From JBAZOY01 sp041648505 (GTDB lineage Bacteria > Desulfobacterota > Syntrophia > Syntrophales > CG2-30-49-12): a stretch of 57,266 bases of DNA. Shown here piece after piece: positions 49,738-57,266 of this stretch (positions are counted from its first letter, which is position 1; each line of letters starts with the position of its first letter). The translations under genes were made by a program, and so were the position numbers. The notes under the pieces were generated by a model that saw only the letters and a program-made list of their open reading frames with translations, had not been told where the DNA came from and made no database searches. The stretch spans positions 1-57,266 of the forward strand of contig JBAZOY010000007.1 in assembly GCA_041648505.1 (NCBI GenBank). Reading direction: 5' to 3'.

Positions 49738-51402
49738 ATGACCGCCGAGAACATTCATCAAGAATCCGGTTTTGAACGGTACCGCGTTGTATTGATCTAT
49801 ATCTTTTTATCATTAGCCATTCTGTTTGTTTACTGGCAGGTGCAATATTTTAGCTTTATTGACTTCGATGATAATATGTATATTATTGAAAACCCCCATG
49901 TGCAATCCGGACTTTCCTATCATAATCTTATCTGGGCATTCACAACAACACATACAACCAACTGGCATCCTTTGACCTGGCTATCCCTCATGTTCGATTA
50001 TGATCTGTACAGGCTAAATCCTTCAGGATATCACTGGACAAACACCCTTTTCCATATCGTAAATACCCTTTTACTGTTTTTTGTTTTCAACAGAATGACC
50101 GGTGAAACCTGGAAGAGTGCCCTTGTCGCCTTTCTTTTTGCGGTCCATCCCATGAATGTTGAATCTGTTGCCTGGATAGCGGAGCGGAAAAATGTGCTGA
50201 GTACCTCATTTTGGGCACTGACCATGCTGACTTACGTTTTATATGTAGAATCCCCTGTTCTCAAGCGGTATCTCTTGGTTCTGCTATCATTCACCATGGG
50301 TCTGATGGTAAAATCTATGCTTGTGACATTGCCTTTCGTTCTGCTTCTCCTGGATTACTGGCCACTAAATCGCTTTCCGTCAGCAATGCAGGGAAGTAGG
50401 GATGGTATCCGGTGGTCGGAAATTTTTCCTTTAATACGGGAAAAGTTGCCTTTACTGGTTCTCGCATGTGTCTCAAGTATCGTGACTGTGTATGTTGCCC
50501 GGAGTGGTGGTGCCATAAAATCGCTTGATACATTTCCCCTCAATGTTCGTATTACGAATGCGTTTGTATCGTATATGATGTACCTTAAAAAAATGGTTTG
50601 GCCACAAAACCTTGCCATATTTTATCCTCATGAGGAGATGATTTCTCTGTGGAAGATTGTTCCAGCTTGCCTGATTATATTGGGCTTCACGATCTTTGTG
50701 CTTTTCATGTCACGCCGGTATCGCTATCTTCCTGTTGGATGGTTCTGGTATATAGGTACACTAATACCGGTCATCGGGTTGATACAGGTGGGTTATCAGG
50801 CTATGGCTGACCGTTATGCCTATGTACCACTCATAGGTATTTTCGTTATCATTTCCTGGGGTGTTTCCGACATTTTTTTGCGATTCTTTGCGCGAAGGAT
50901 ATTGCTTATATTATTGGCGGCGACGGTAGTTTCTGCTTCCATTGTCGCTTCGTGGCAGCAGGTACAGTACTGGCAAAGCAGTATGACTATTTTTCAACAT
51001 GCATTAAATGTTACGAAGAATAACTATCAGGCGCACCAGGGAGTCGGTAATGTTTTGCTCTATCGGGGGGATATTGACGGGGCTATTGCACACTATATGG
51101 AAGCTTTGCGGTTTAAACCGGATCATGCATTGGTTCGGAACAATCTTGGTATGGCCCTCATGTATCGGGGAAAATTCGAAGAAGCCAAGAATCAATATAT
51201 AGAAGCATTGCGGATCAAACCGAACCAGGCAAAGGTATATAACAATATGGGAGTTCTGCTGGCTAAACAGGGGAAAAGAGAAAGTGCGATTGCATATTTC
51301 CGTGAGGCGCTGCGTATTGATCCTGATTGCACAAGTGCAAAAGGGAACTTGCAAGTAGCACTGCAGGTGCAGGAGAATTCAACAAGGCTACAACATCGTT
51401 AG
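49738..51402 (+). CDS. TMTC-like membrane protein with C-terminal TPRs (O-mannosyltransferase-like)
   Basis: A 554-residue protein. Residues about 15-420 hold some 11 membrane helices of GT-C type, with DFDDNMYIIENPHVQSGLS and WHPLTWLSLMFDYDLYRLNP in the first loop and the DUF1736-like stretch VARSGGAIKSLDTFPLNVR and YPHEEMISLW. Residues about 430-545 are three TPR repeats (KNNYQAHQGVGNVLLYRGD; ALVRNNLGMALMYRGKFEEA; AKVYNNMGVLLAKQGKRESA). Eukaryotic TMTC proteins of the same layout are O-mannosyltransferases; a protein glycosylation role is therefore plausible. A broken copy lies just upstream. Confidence 0.78.
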   Translation: MTAENIHQESGFERYRVVLIYIFLSLAILFVYWQVQYFSFIDFDDNMYIIENPHVQSGLSYHNLIWAFTTTHTTNWHPLTWLSLMFDYDLYRLNPSGYHWTNTLFHIVNTLLLFFVFNRMTGETWKSALVAFLFAVHPMNVESVAWIAERKNVLSTSFWALTMLTYVLYVESPVLKRYLLVLLSFTMGLMVKSMLVTLPFVLLLLDYWPLNRFPSAMQGSRDGIRWSEIFPLIREKLPLLVLACVSSIVTVYVARSGGAIKSLDTFPLNVRITNAFVSYMMYLKKMVWPQNLAIFYPHEEMISLWKIVPACLIILGFTIFVLFMSRRYRYLPVGWFWYIGTLIPVIGLIQVGYQAMADRYAYVPLIGIFVIISWGVSDIFLRFFARRILLILLAATVVSASIVASWQQVQYWQSSMTIFQHALNVTKNNYQAHQGVGNVLLYRGDIDGAIAHYMEALRFKPDHALVRNNLGMALMYRGKFEEAKNQYIEALRIKPNQAKVYNNMGVLLAKQGKRESAIAYFREALRIDPDCTSAKGNLQVALQVQENSTRLQHR

Positions 51403-51471
51403 AGATGTGTTGATAGGAAGAACATCATTCATAGATGTGCAAGGTAATCTGACATATTAAGGATATTTATC

Positions 51472-52221
51472 ATGTTTAAAAATAAGAAAGTGGTCGTTGT
51501 TATGCCGGCATATAATGCGGCACAGACACTGCAAATGACCTATGATGAAGTTATGGATCAGGGGATTGTCGATCTTGTTATACTTGTTGATGATGCAAGC
51601 CGGGATGATACGGCAGCTATTGCAAAGACCCTCCCGTACGTAGAAGTATATGTTCATGACCGCAATCGCGGTTACGGGGCAAATCAGAAGACTTGCTATA
51701 AAACGGCACTTGAGCGGGGAGGCGATATTATCGTCATGGTACATCCTGATTATCAATATACACCGAAACTGATTCCGGCTATGGCTTCTCTGATTGGAAA
51801 TAATCTCTACCCCTGTGTCCTGGGATCGAGGATCCTTGGTGGATATGCTCTTGAGGGGAGAATGCCTGCCTGGAAATACGCTGCCAATCGTTTTATCACT
51901 CTTATAGAAAATATCCTTATGGGGGCAAAGCTTTCAGAGTACCATACCGGATACAGGGCATTTTCAAGAGGTCTGCTGGAGCAATTGCCGATTGATGCCA
52001 ATTCTGACGACTTTGTGTTTGACAATCAGATGTTAGCGCAAATTATCTGGTTTGGTCATACGATAGCTGAAGTCAGTTGTCCGACAAAGTACTTTGTCGG
52101 GGCTTCATCAATTAATTTCCGCCGGAGTATGAAGTACGGTTTTGGATGTCTTTTGACAGCGCTCATTTTCCGTCTTGCTAAGATGCGGATAATCACATCA
52201 AATTTGTTTCCGGAGCCTTAA
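51472..52221 (+). CDS. Family 2 glycosyltransferase (polyprenyl-phosphate sugar transferase-like)
   Basis: A 249-residue GT-A fold enzyme related to dolichol/polyprenyl-phosphate mannose synthases. The N-terminus VVVVMPAYNAAQTL, the LVDDASRDDT segment near 43-52 and NRGYGANQKTCY mark the nucleotide-sugar site; the DxD region is replaced by MVHPDYQY. YHTGYRAFSRGLLEQLP is typical. Such enzymes load a sugar onto polyprenyl phosphate, which the neighbouring GT-C proteins would use as donor. Its TAA overlaps the next ATG by one base. Confidence 0.88.
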   Translation: MFKNKKVVVVMPAYNAAQTLQMTYDEVMDQGIVDLVILVDDASRDDTAAIAKTLPYVEVYVHDRNRGYGANQKTCYKTALERGGDIIVMVHPDYQYTPKLIPAMASLIGNNLYPCVLGSRILGGYALEGRMPAWKYAANRFITLIENILMGAKLSEYHTGYRAFSRGLLEQLPIDANSDDFVFDNQMLAQIIWFGHTIAEVSCPTKYFVGASSINFRRSMKYGFGCLLTALIFRLAKMRIITSNLFPEP

Positions 52222-52988
52222 TGACTCAGTTCCAGAGAAATCGTTTCCAAGACTTTTTCGAAGATGATAGATACATCACTCTTAAGAATTATCTCTATAA
52301 TTATCTGTTACGGAAATATGCTGTTGAAAAGTCACTGCGAAATGAGAAGCGAGATATGATTCTGGAAGTGGGCAGCGGAATCTCGCCTGTTGTAACTCCT
52401 GGCGACCGTGTCGTGTATTCCGATGTATCCTTTCTGGCGCTCCAGACCCTGAAGCGGAACATCGGAAAAGGAATGTATGTCGTAGCTGATGGCATGAAAC
52501 TGCCCTTCAGGTCCGATACCTTTTCTCATACAATCTCTTCAGAGGTGCTGGAGCACCTTGAAGATGATCAAAAGGCTTTGTGTGAGATTGCCAGGGTTAT
52601 AAAGCCGTCGGGTCTTCTTGTGATTACATTTCCCCACCGGCGGTTTTATTATACCTATGATGATCGATTCGTTAAGCACTTTCGCCGGTACGAGCTTTCT
52701 GAAATGGAAAATCGGTTAAGAGAAGCTGGCTTACAAGCTATTTTCGTTCGAAAGGTATTGGGGCCTCTGGAGAAGATTACCATGTGCGTCGCCATACTCT
52801 GTTTCTCCATGGCTCAGAGACTGCGTATGAAGGAGAAAGAAAATGTACAATCCCCAAGGCCGCGGGCCTTTTTTTCATCTCTCTTTAAATGGATTAACAG
52901 GTTATATGCCGGCATTGCCTGGGTTGATGCTTTCATCATGCCCCGTGCCTTATCAACGGTACTGTTAATCAAGGCTATAAAAAAATAA
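52221..52988 (+). CDS. Class I SAM-dependent methyltransferase
   Basis: A 255-residue methyltransferase with motif I ILEVGSGISPVV near 45-56, acidic DVSFLALQTL, MKLPFRSDTFSHTISSEVLEHLED near 90-113, and LVITFPHRRFY. A hydrophobic stretch follows. It overlaps the GT2 gene by one base and the next gene starts at the base after its end, so the three are one unit; it may modify the sugar or lipid intermediate. Confidence 0.83.
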   Translation: MTQFQRNRFQDFFEDDRYITLKNYLYNYLLRKYAVEKSLRNEKRDMILEVGSGISPVVTPGDRVVYSDVSFLALQTLKRNIGKGMYVVADGMKLPFRSDTFSHTISSEVLEHLEDDQKALCEIARVIKPSGLLVITFPHRRFYYTYDDRFVKHFRRYELSEMENRLREAGLQAIFVRKVLGPLEKITMCVAILCFSMAQRLRMKEKENVQSPRPRAFFSSLFKWINRLYAGIAWVDAFIMPRALSTVLLIKAIKK

Positions 52989-54974
52989 ATGCTAAATACT
53001 CTTTATCAGCACATTTCTTCCCCCAAAAATAGGAACTTCCTCGTTGGATGTATTGCTTCCGTTCTCTTCATCATCGTTTTGGGGTCACTAGTCGTTTCGA
53101 AAATAATCACCGACCCTGGTGTTGTTTCTCTGTTCCCGGAACAAGACGCGGAGTGGATTCGCTTTCGGGAACAAACAATATTAAAGATCCGATGGTCTGA
53201 AACACTCACTACTGTTTTTCGTACCCGCTTCGAAGTAAACAGATTGCCCAAAGATGTAGTTTTAAATTTCCGTGCCATGAAACTCGCTGAAATCCGACTT
53301 GACGATCAGGTCATCTATCAGGGGGATCCTTCGCTTGTTCACGAATGGAAAAAAGTTCGTCGTATTAATCTTACCTCTAAACTTACCTCTGGTGTCCACG
53401 AGCTACGCATAGCAGTTCAGAATCAAAATGGCCATCCAGCCCTCATCGCATACAGCAAACCACTGGGATTATTCACAGGAAAGCACTGGGAGGCAAGTAT
53501 TGACGGTCAAACATGGCAAAAGGCTCTGCCCGTAAATGATACGCCGCCTCTTCCGCTTTCGCGCAGTTTTCAACGTGCAGATCAAGCCTTTATCTCGAAT
53601 ATATATATATACGTACCGATATTTATGATGGTGTTTCTTGGTAGCTTTCTGTTCAGGCATCCTCGACAACCACATTGGTCTGTTTGCCTCAGGCCCACGG
53701 CTAAGAAAATGCGCTGGATGCTTCTTGCTTTGTGGATGATCATGGCAGTAAACAATATTGGTAAAATTCCGCTGGATATAGGCATGGATATTAAAGGGCA
53801 TATGCAATATGTTATGTACCTAGTTGATAACATGCGCATTCCCTTGGCCATAGAGGGATGGCAGATGTTTCAAGCACCGCTTTTCTACATTACATCTGCT
53901 ATTATTTACAAAGTTTTTCTCCATTTTTTTTCTCCTGATGTATTGGAGCGAATTATACGCATAATTCCTCTCCTGTGTGGAGCTGCTCAGGTGGAACTAA
54001 GCTACCGCGTACTACGGTATGTATATCCGGATAGAGATGATCTTCAAGCTATCGGAACCGTGGTAGGAGGGCTCCTCCCTATGAACCTCTACATGTCCCA
54101 GTTTGCCGGAAATGAACCTATGGTGGGATGTCTTTCAAGTATTGCCATTTTACTCACGATTAGATTTTTTTATTCTCCAGCTTCACCATCGAAAAGCGAT
54201 CTACTGTCTATCGGTTTATTTCTGGGACTCGCAATTCTGACAAAAACGAGCGCTGTACTTCTCGTAGTTCCAGCGGCAGTCTTTATCTTTTATAAGATTT
54301 ATCTCGGTATCCAGTCGAAGGCAAAAGGGACAGCAGAAGCTGTTAAATCTATCGCATTGATTCTTGGCGTTGTCTTTGTCATTTCCGGTTGGTATTATAT
54401 CCGCAACTGGATCGAAATGGGACAGATGGTCATTGGTGGCTGGGATTCATTGAGAAATATCGTATGGTGGCAGGATCCCGGTTACAGAACACCACACCAA
54501 TTCTTAACTTTCGGTGAATCCTTGTACTATCCAGTATATTCTGCAGTTATCAGTTTCTGGGATGGTCTTTATTCCACTTTATGGATGGATGGCTATTTAA
54601 GTGCATATAATCGCCCTCCATGGAATTATAGTTTTATGTTGTCAAGTGCGTGGCTGTCATTGCTGCTCTCCGGGGCACTCGTGCTCGGGATACTGAGCTC
54701 CTTAGTGAGACCAAACCGGCAACGCTGGCAAAGTCTTCTATTTTGCGTTTTTTGTGTAGTTATCTACATTTCCGCAATTCTCTACCTTTTTCTTACCGTC
54801 CCCATTCTCAGCACAGCTAAAGCAACATATACCCTCGGTGTTACACCTTGTCTGGCAGTGTTATGTACGGAAGGGTTTGAAATTCTGACGCGCAATCAGG
54901 TTTTGAGGGCGGTTGTGTATGGCATCATCGCCTGCTGGGCTTTTGCGGCGTATGCTGCGTATTTCGTGCTATAG
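52989..54974 (+). CDS. Membrane glycosyltransferase, GT39/ArnT-like
   Basis: A 661-residue protein. One membrane helix (about 18-38), a periplasmic beta domain (about 45-190) with a PA14/lectin-like look, then about 10 membrane helices. The loop NNIGKIPLDIGMDIKGHMQYVMYLVDNMRIPLA near 255-288 has the GT-C acidic motif and QFAGNEPMVG is typical of polyprenyl-phosphate-sugar users. It abuts the methyltransferase and should take the sugar loaded by the GT2 enzyme. Confidence 0.72.
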   Translation: MLNTLYQHISSPKNRNFLVGCIASVLFIIVLGSLVVSKIITDPGVVSLFPEQDAEWIRFREQTILKIRWSETLTTVFRTRFEVNRLPKDVVLNFRAMKLAEIRLDDQVIYQGDPSLVHEWKKVRRINLTSKLTSGVHELRIAVQNQNGHPALIAYSKPLGLFTGKHWEASIDGQTWQKALPVNDTPPLPLSRSFQRADQAFISNIYIYVPIFMMVFLGSFLFRHPRQPHWSVCLRPTAKKMRWMLLALWMIMAVNNIGKIPLDIGMDIKGHMQYVMYLVDNMRIPLAIEGWQMFQAPLFYITSAIIYKVFLHFFSPDVLERIIRIIPLLCGAAQVELSYRVLRYVYPDRDDLQAIGTVVGGLLPMNLYMSQFAGNEPMVGCLSSIAILLTIRFFYSPASPSKSDLLSIGLFLGLAILTKTSAVLLVVPAAVFIFYKIYLGIQSKAKGTAEAVKSIALILGVVFVISGWYYIRNWIEMGQMVIGGWDSLRNIVWWQDPGYRTPHQFLTFGESLYYPVYSAVISFWDGLYSTLWMDGYLSAYNRPPWNYSFMLSSAWLSLLLSGALVLGILSSLVRPNRQRWQSLLFCVFCVVIYISAILYLFLTVPILSTAKATYTLGVTPCLAVLCTEGFEILTRNQVLRAVVYGIIACWAFAAYAAYFVL

Positions 54975-55084
54975 CTTGTAATTCCACATTTATTTTCCTT
55001 GACACCATCAATTACGGTATACCGTTACATATCACGGCTATGGCTGGTGGAAAGTCTTAAGTCCCTTGCGTTGGTATTGTCTTT

Positions 55085-55240
55085 TTTGCAGACAACTCTG
55101 TACCATATCGTAGACCTCTTCAATGGTTGAAAGATCAGCGGTATGGCTACATAGTCGTTTCCCGGAAGAAAAAGACGGAGACGCCCCAAGGGGTGGAGAT
55201 GGTCACGGTCAGGGAGGACAACTAGAGACTTATCCGGGCG
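55085..55240 (+). pseudogene. Transposase fragment, probably IS1634/IS4-type
   Basis: The plus-strand frame reads LQWLKDQRYGYIVVSRKKK, then TPQGVEMVTVREDN, a TAG (55223-55225), then RLIRAA. The pattern NLxWLKxxxYxYIVVSRKR is typical of IS1634-like transposases. Only about 50 codons remain, without the DDE residues or ends. It runs, in the same frame, straight into the TPR fragment that follows. Confidence 0.5.
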
Positions 55241-55495
55241 GCGCCGGCAGCTCAGGAAAAGTTTCCTGAGGCTGTGATCTATTACAACCAAGCATTACAG
55301 ATTAATCCAAACTTCAAGGAAGCCCACAACAACATGGGCATTGCTCTGGTCTCTCAGGGTAGGATAGAGGAAGGGATCTTTCATTTTCGAAAAGCCCTGA
55401 TGCTCAAGCCGGATTACATTTTAGCCCGGAATAATTTGGAGCTGGTGCTGCGACATAGGGATAAGGTTAAAGAGAAATATAAAGACAGCAGATGA
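55241..55495 (+). pseudogene. Orphan TPR fragment, C-terminus of a lost TMTC-like protein
   Basis: About 84 codons with two TPR repeats: KFPEAVIYYNQALQINPNF, AHNNMGIALVSQGRIEEGI, FHFRKALMLKPDYILARNNLE, then a charged tail. This is the C-terminal form of the TMTC-like protein at 49738, but not a copy of it. There is no start codon of its own except a GTG at 55274. It is a gene end cut off by an insertion. Confidence 0.65.
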
Positions 55496-55643
55496 GGGGA
55501 ACCAGTTGCAGCGCTTCGCAGGAGGTAACTTTCTACTTTAGCAGATTTATATATGCCCGATAGTCTTCAGATACAGAAAAATTTTTTCCGCCGGCGGCCT
55601 ACTCAAAGGATTGCTTATTGACAATCTTCCTCAGAAGGATAAA

Positions 55644-57266
55644 ATGCAATGGAAGATGGACATCAATTTTCGGGATCAACAACTCATTCCTGTGTGGGAG
55701 AAGTTTCAGAAAGGCGAGAGACTTTCTCTGCAAGACGGCTTGGTGATGTTTCGTACGGGCGACATCATTTCCCTCGGTAAGATGGCACACACCGCTTGTC
55801 AGCAGAAAAGCGGAGACATTGTCTACTTTGCCCTCAACCAGAAGATCGAACCAACAAACATCTGCGTCCTCTCGTGTAAGTTCTGCGCCTTTGCCACCAA
55901 AAAGGGCAGGCCAGGCGCTTATGAGATGACCATAGAGGATATCCTGGGCAAACTGACATCCCATATCCACGAGGTACACATTACCAGTGCCCTTCATCCG
56001 GATTGGGATTGGAGGCATTACCTGCACATGATCTCCGCGATCAAACAGAGGTTCCCGAACGTTAACATCAAGGCCTTCACTGCCGTGGAGGTTGATTTCT
56101 TCCACAAGAAATTTAAACTTCCCATTGAAGAGATTCTTCTCCAGTTGAAGGAAGCAGGGATGGACACTATGCCGGGAGGAGGGGCGGAGGTCTTTTCGGA
56201 ACGTATCCGCAAACTGCTCTTTCCTAAGAAGATTGGTGCGAATACCTGGCTTCAAGTGCATAAAACCGCACACCGGCTTGGCATTTCCACAAACGCAACG
56301 CTCCTCTATGGCCATGTTGAGACATATGAAGAACGGGTAATTCATATGATCAAACTCAGGGAGGCGCAGGATGAGACAAGTGGGTTTCTTGCATTTATCC
56401 CTCTTGCCTTTCAGGTCGGCAATACAGGGATAAAGCCGAACACTGGATTCTCCTCAGCCATTGACGACTTGAAAACAATCGCTGTTTCCCGTCTAATGCT
56501 GGATAACTTTCCCCATATCAAGGCATACTGGGTTATGCTGACGGAGGCTTGCGCCTCTGTAGCTCTGAATTTCGGGGCTGATGACATGGATGGAACCGTG
56601 GGAGGGGAGAGGATCGCCCACGACGCCAGGGCAACAAGCCCGGCAGCACTGGCAAAAGGCCGGATTATCAATATTATTAAAGATGCCCGAAAAATACCCG
56701 TGGAGCGCGATGCCTATTATAATCCGCTAAACATTCATGCTGAAAATGTCATAGGGAAGATTCCCTACCTTAATTCCGTTCCCTTCTACACATATTTCGA
56801 GAAGGGGGGGTTCAGGATTCTGCCGGTTACACCACGGCAAATGGGGGTCTTGTCGAGGAAAGGACAGATTGATGCCGCGCCCTTCTCGCTGATGGATTAT
56901 CTTGTCCAGAAAAATATGCTTGAAACTATGGGCTACTGTATTGCCGCACGTGATCAGATTAAGAGCATTATGCTTTTTGCGAGAGAAGGATTGGCTGATC
57001 TGAATAATAAAAACGTAGGTATAACGGACGAAACGGCAACATCGGTGAAATTGCTCCATGTCCTCCTCGAGAAAAAATATGGAGTGAGGGCAAACTTTAT
57101 ACGCATGCATCCCGGGATTAATGATTACCAGGCATTTTCCGCCGTGCTGTTCATCGGTGATGAGGCGTTAAAGCGTAAAAAATACGGCCTTCCCGGGTTT
57201 GACCTCGTGTACGACCTTGTAATGGAATGGCACGATTGGCAAAAACTTCCTTTTGTCTTCGCCGTA
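55644..57266 (+). CDS. mqnE: Fusion of aminofutalosine synthase (MqnE) and chorismate dehydratase (MqnA), 3' end beyond window
   Basis: An open frame of at least 541 codons continues off the window. Residues 1 to about 360 are MqnE, a radical SAM enzyme joining dehydrated chorismate to adenosine: cluster C74, C78, C81 (CVLSCKFC), MPGGGAEVF and FIPLAF. From about 368 an MqnA domain follows, the chorismate dehydratase that makes the MqnE substrate: VIGKIPYLNSVPFYTYF, QIDAAPFSLMDYL, LFIGDEALKR and WQKLPFVFAV. The two successive enzymes of the futalosine menaquinone pathway are thus one polypeptide. The start is uncertain: ATG 55644 behind AAGGA, or ATG 55656. Confidence 0.85.
   Translation, partial: MQWKMDINFRDQQLIPVWEKFQKGERLSLQDGLVMFRTGDIISLGKMAHTACQQKSGDIVYFALNQKIEPTNICVLSCKFCAFATKKGRPGAYEMTIEDILGKLTSHIHEVHITSALHPDWDWRHYLHMISAIKQRFPNVNIKAFTAVEVDFFHKKFKLPIEEILLQLKEAGMDTMPGGGAEVFSERIRKLLFPKKIGANTWLQVHKTAHRLGISTNATLLYGHVETYEERVIHMIKLREAQDETSGFLAFIPLAFQVGNTGIKPNTGFSSAIDDLKTIAVSRLMLDNFPHIKAYWVMLTEACASVALNFGADDMDGTVGGERIAHDARATSPAALAKGRIINIIKDARKIPVERDAYYNPLNIHAENVIGKIPYLNSVPFYTYFEKGGFRILPVTPRQMGVLSRKGQIDAAPFSLMDYLVQKNMLETMGYCIAARDQIKSIMLFAREGLADLNNKNVGITDETATSVKLLHVLLEKKYGVRANFIRMHPGINDYQAFSAVLFIGDEALKRKKYGLPGFDLVYDLVMEWHDWQKLPFVFAV

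Noticed and set aside
54997..55020. TTGACA...TATACC promoter after the last GT-C gene
   Set aside because: The spacer is only about 13 bases, too short for a normal sigma-70 promoter.
55599..56345. 248-codon minus-strand frame
   Set aside because: It is antisense to the radical SAM MqnE domain, whose motifs are clear on the plus strand.
1..57266. CRISPR arrays, rRNA genes, prophage or integrated element boundaries
   Set aside because: No regularly spaced repeats, rRNA sequence, integrase, or direct-repeat attachment sites flanking the tRNA were seen.

Overview
The window reads as a chromosomal segment of an anaerobic deltaproteobacterium (Desulfobacterota), most like the Syntrophales (Syntrophus/Smithella relatives). 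That placement is inference. It rests on the siroheme-dependent heme enzyme AhbC beside HemB, a membrane pyrophosphatase with the K+-dependent signature, a coenzyme-B12 acyl-CoA mutase cluster with acyl-CoA dehydrogenase and ETF, futalosine-pathway menaquinone genes, a sigma-54-type promoter before pilA, and moderate GC.

Layout. 1-3.9 kb: the end of a DNA methyltransferase and a large helicase/nuclease (restriction-modification). 4-6.7 kb: ahbC-hemB (tetrapyrrole) facing greA. 7-9.8 kb: moaA, a methyltransferase and an AmmeMemoRadiSam-type radical SAM enzyme. 9.8-12.1 kb: DUF2007, DUF4395 and MBL-fold genes and a broken DUF1003 gene. 12.3-18.4 kb: a CHASE2 nucleotide cyclase, an alanine racemase with a long extra C-terminal region, pgpA (apparently CTG-started) and a DUF2600 terpene-cyclase-like gene. 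18.4-19.0 kb: dispersed repeat, possible small RNA, IS91-type remnant. 19-28.7 kb: diadenylate cyclase, clpB, htpX, DUF1844, ispE, tRNA-Gln, prs, pth, hppA. 28.8-35.4 kb, minus strand: acyl-CoA mutase subunits, meaB, acyl-CoA dehydrogenase, etfB, etfA. 35.4-37.3 kb: PhoU-like protein and a small biotin carrier, each behind a near-identical promoter/palindrome module. 37.3-40.3 kb, minus: hydantoinase/oxoprolinase and histone-deacetylase-family genes. 40.4-42.4 kb: small lipoprotein, YtxH, DUF948 and HNH genes. 42.6-46.1 kb, minus: queD-folE2-nadE-zinc ribbon. 46.5-55 kb: pilA, then a glycan/envelope block (GT-C membrane proteins, a TMTC-like TPR protein with a decayed copy, GT2, methyltransferase). 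55-57.3 kb: chimeric debris, then an mqnE-mqnA fusion that runs off the window.

How it fits together. The most informative metabolic unit is the 28.8-35.4 kb cluster. The mutase large subunit carries Phe89 and Gln207 where methylmalonyl-CoA mutases have Tyr and Arg, which is the isobutyryl-CoA mutase pattern. With the dehydrogenase and ETF this suggests isobutyryl-CoA/butyryl-CoA interconversion and oxidation, as a syntrophic fatty-acid degrader would use; K+-dependent pyrophosphatase, menaquinone synthesis and type IV pili fit that lifestyle. Other notable points are the alanine racemase extension, a HEPN-like C-terminus on the restriction helicase, the mqnE-mqnA fusion, the CTG start of pgpA, and several clearly decaying genes.
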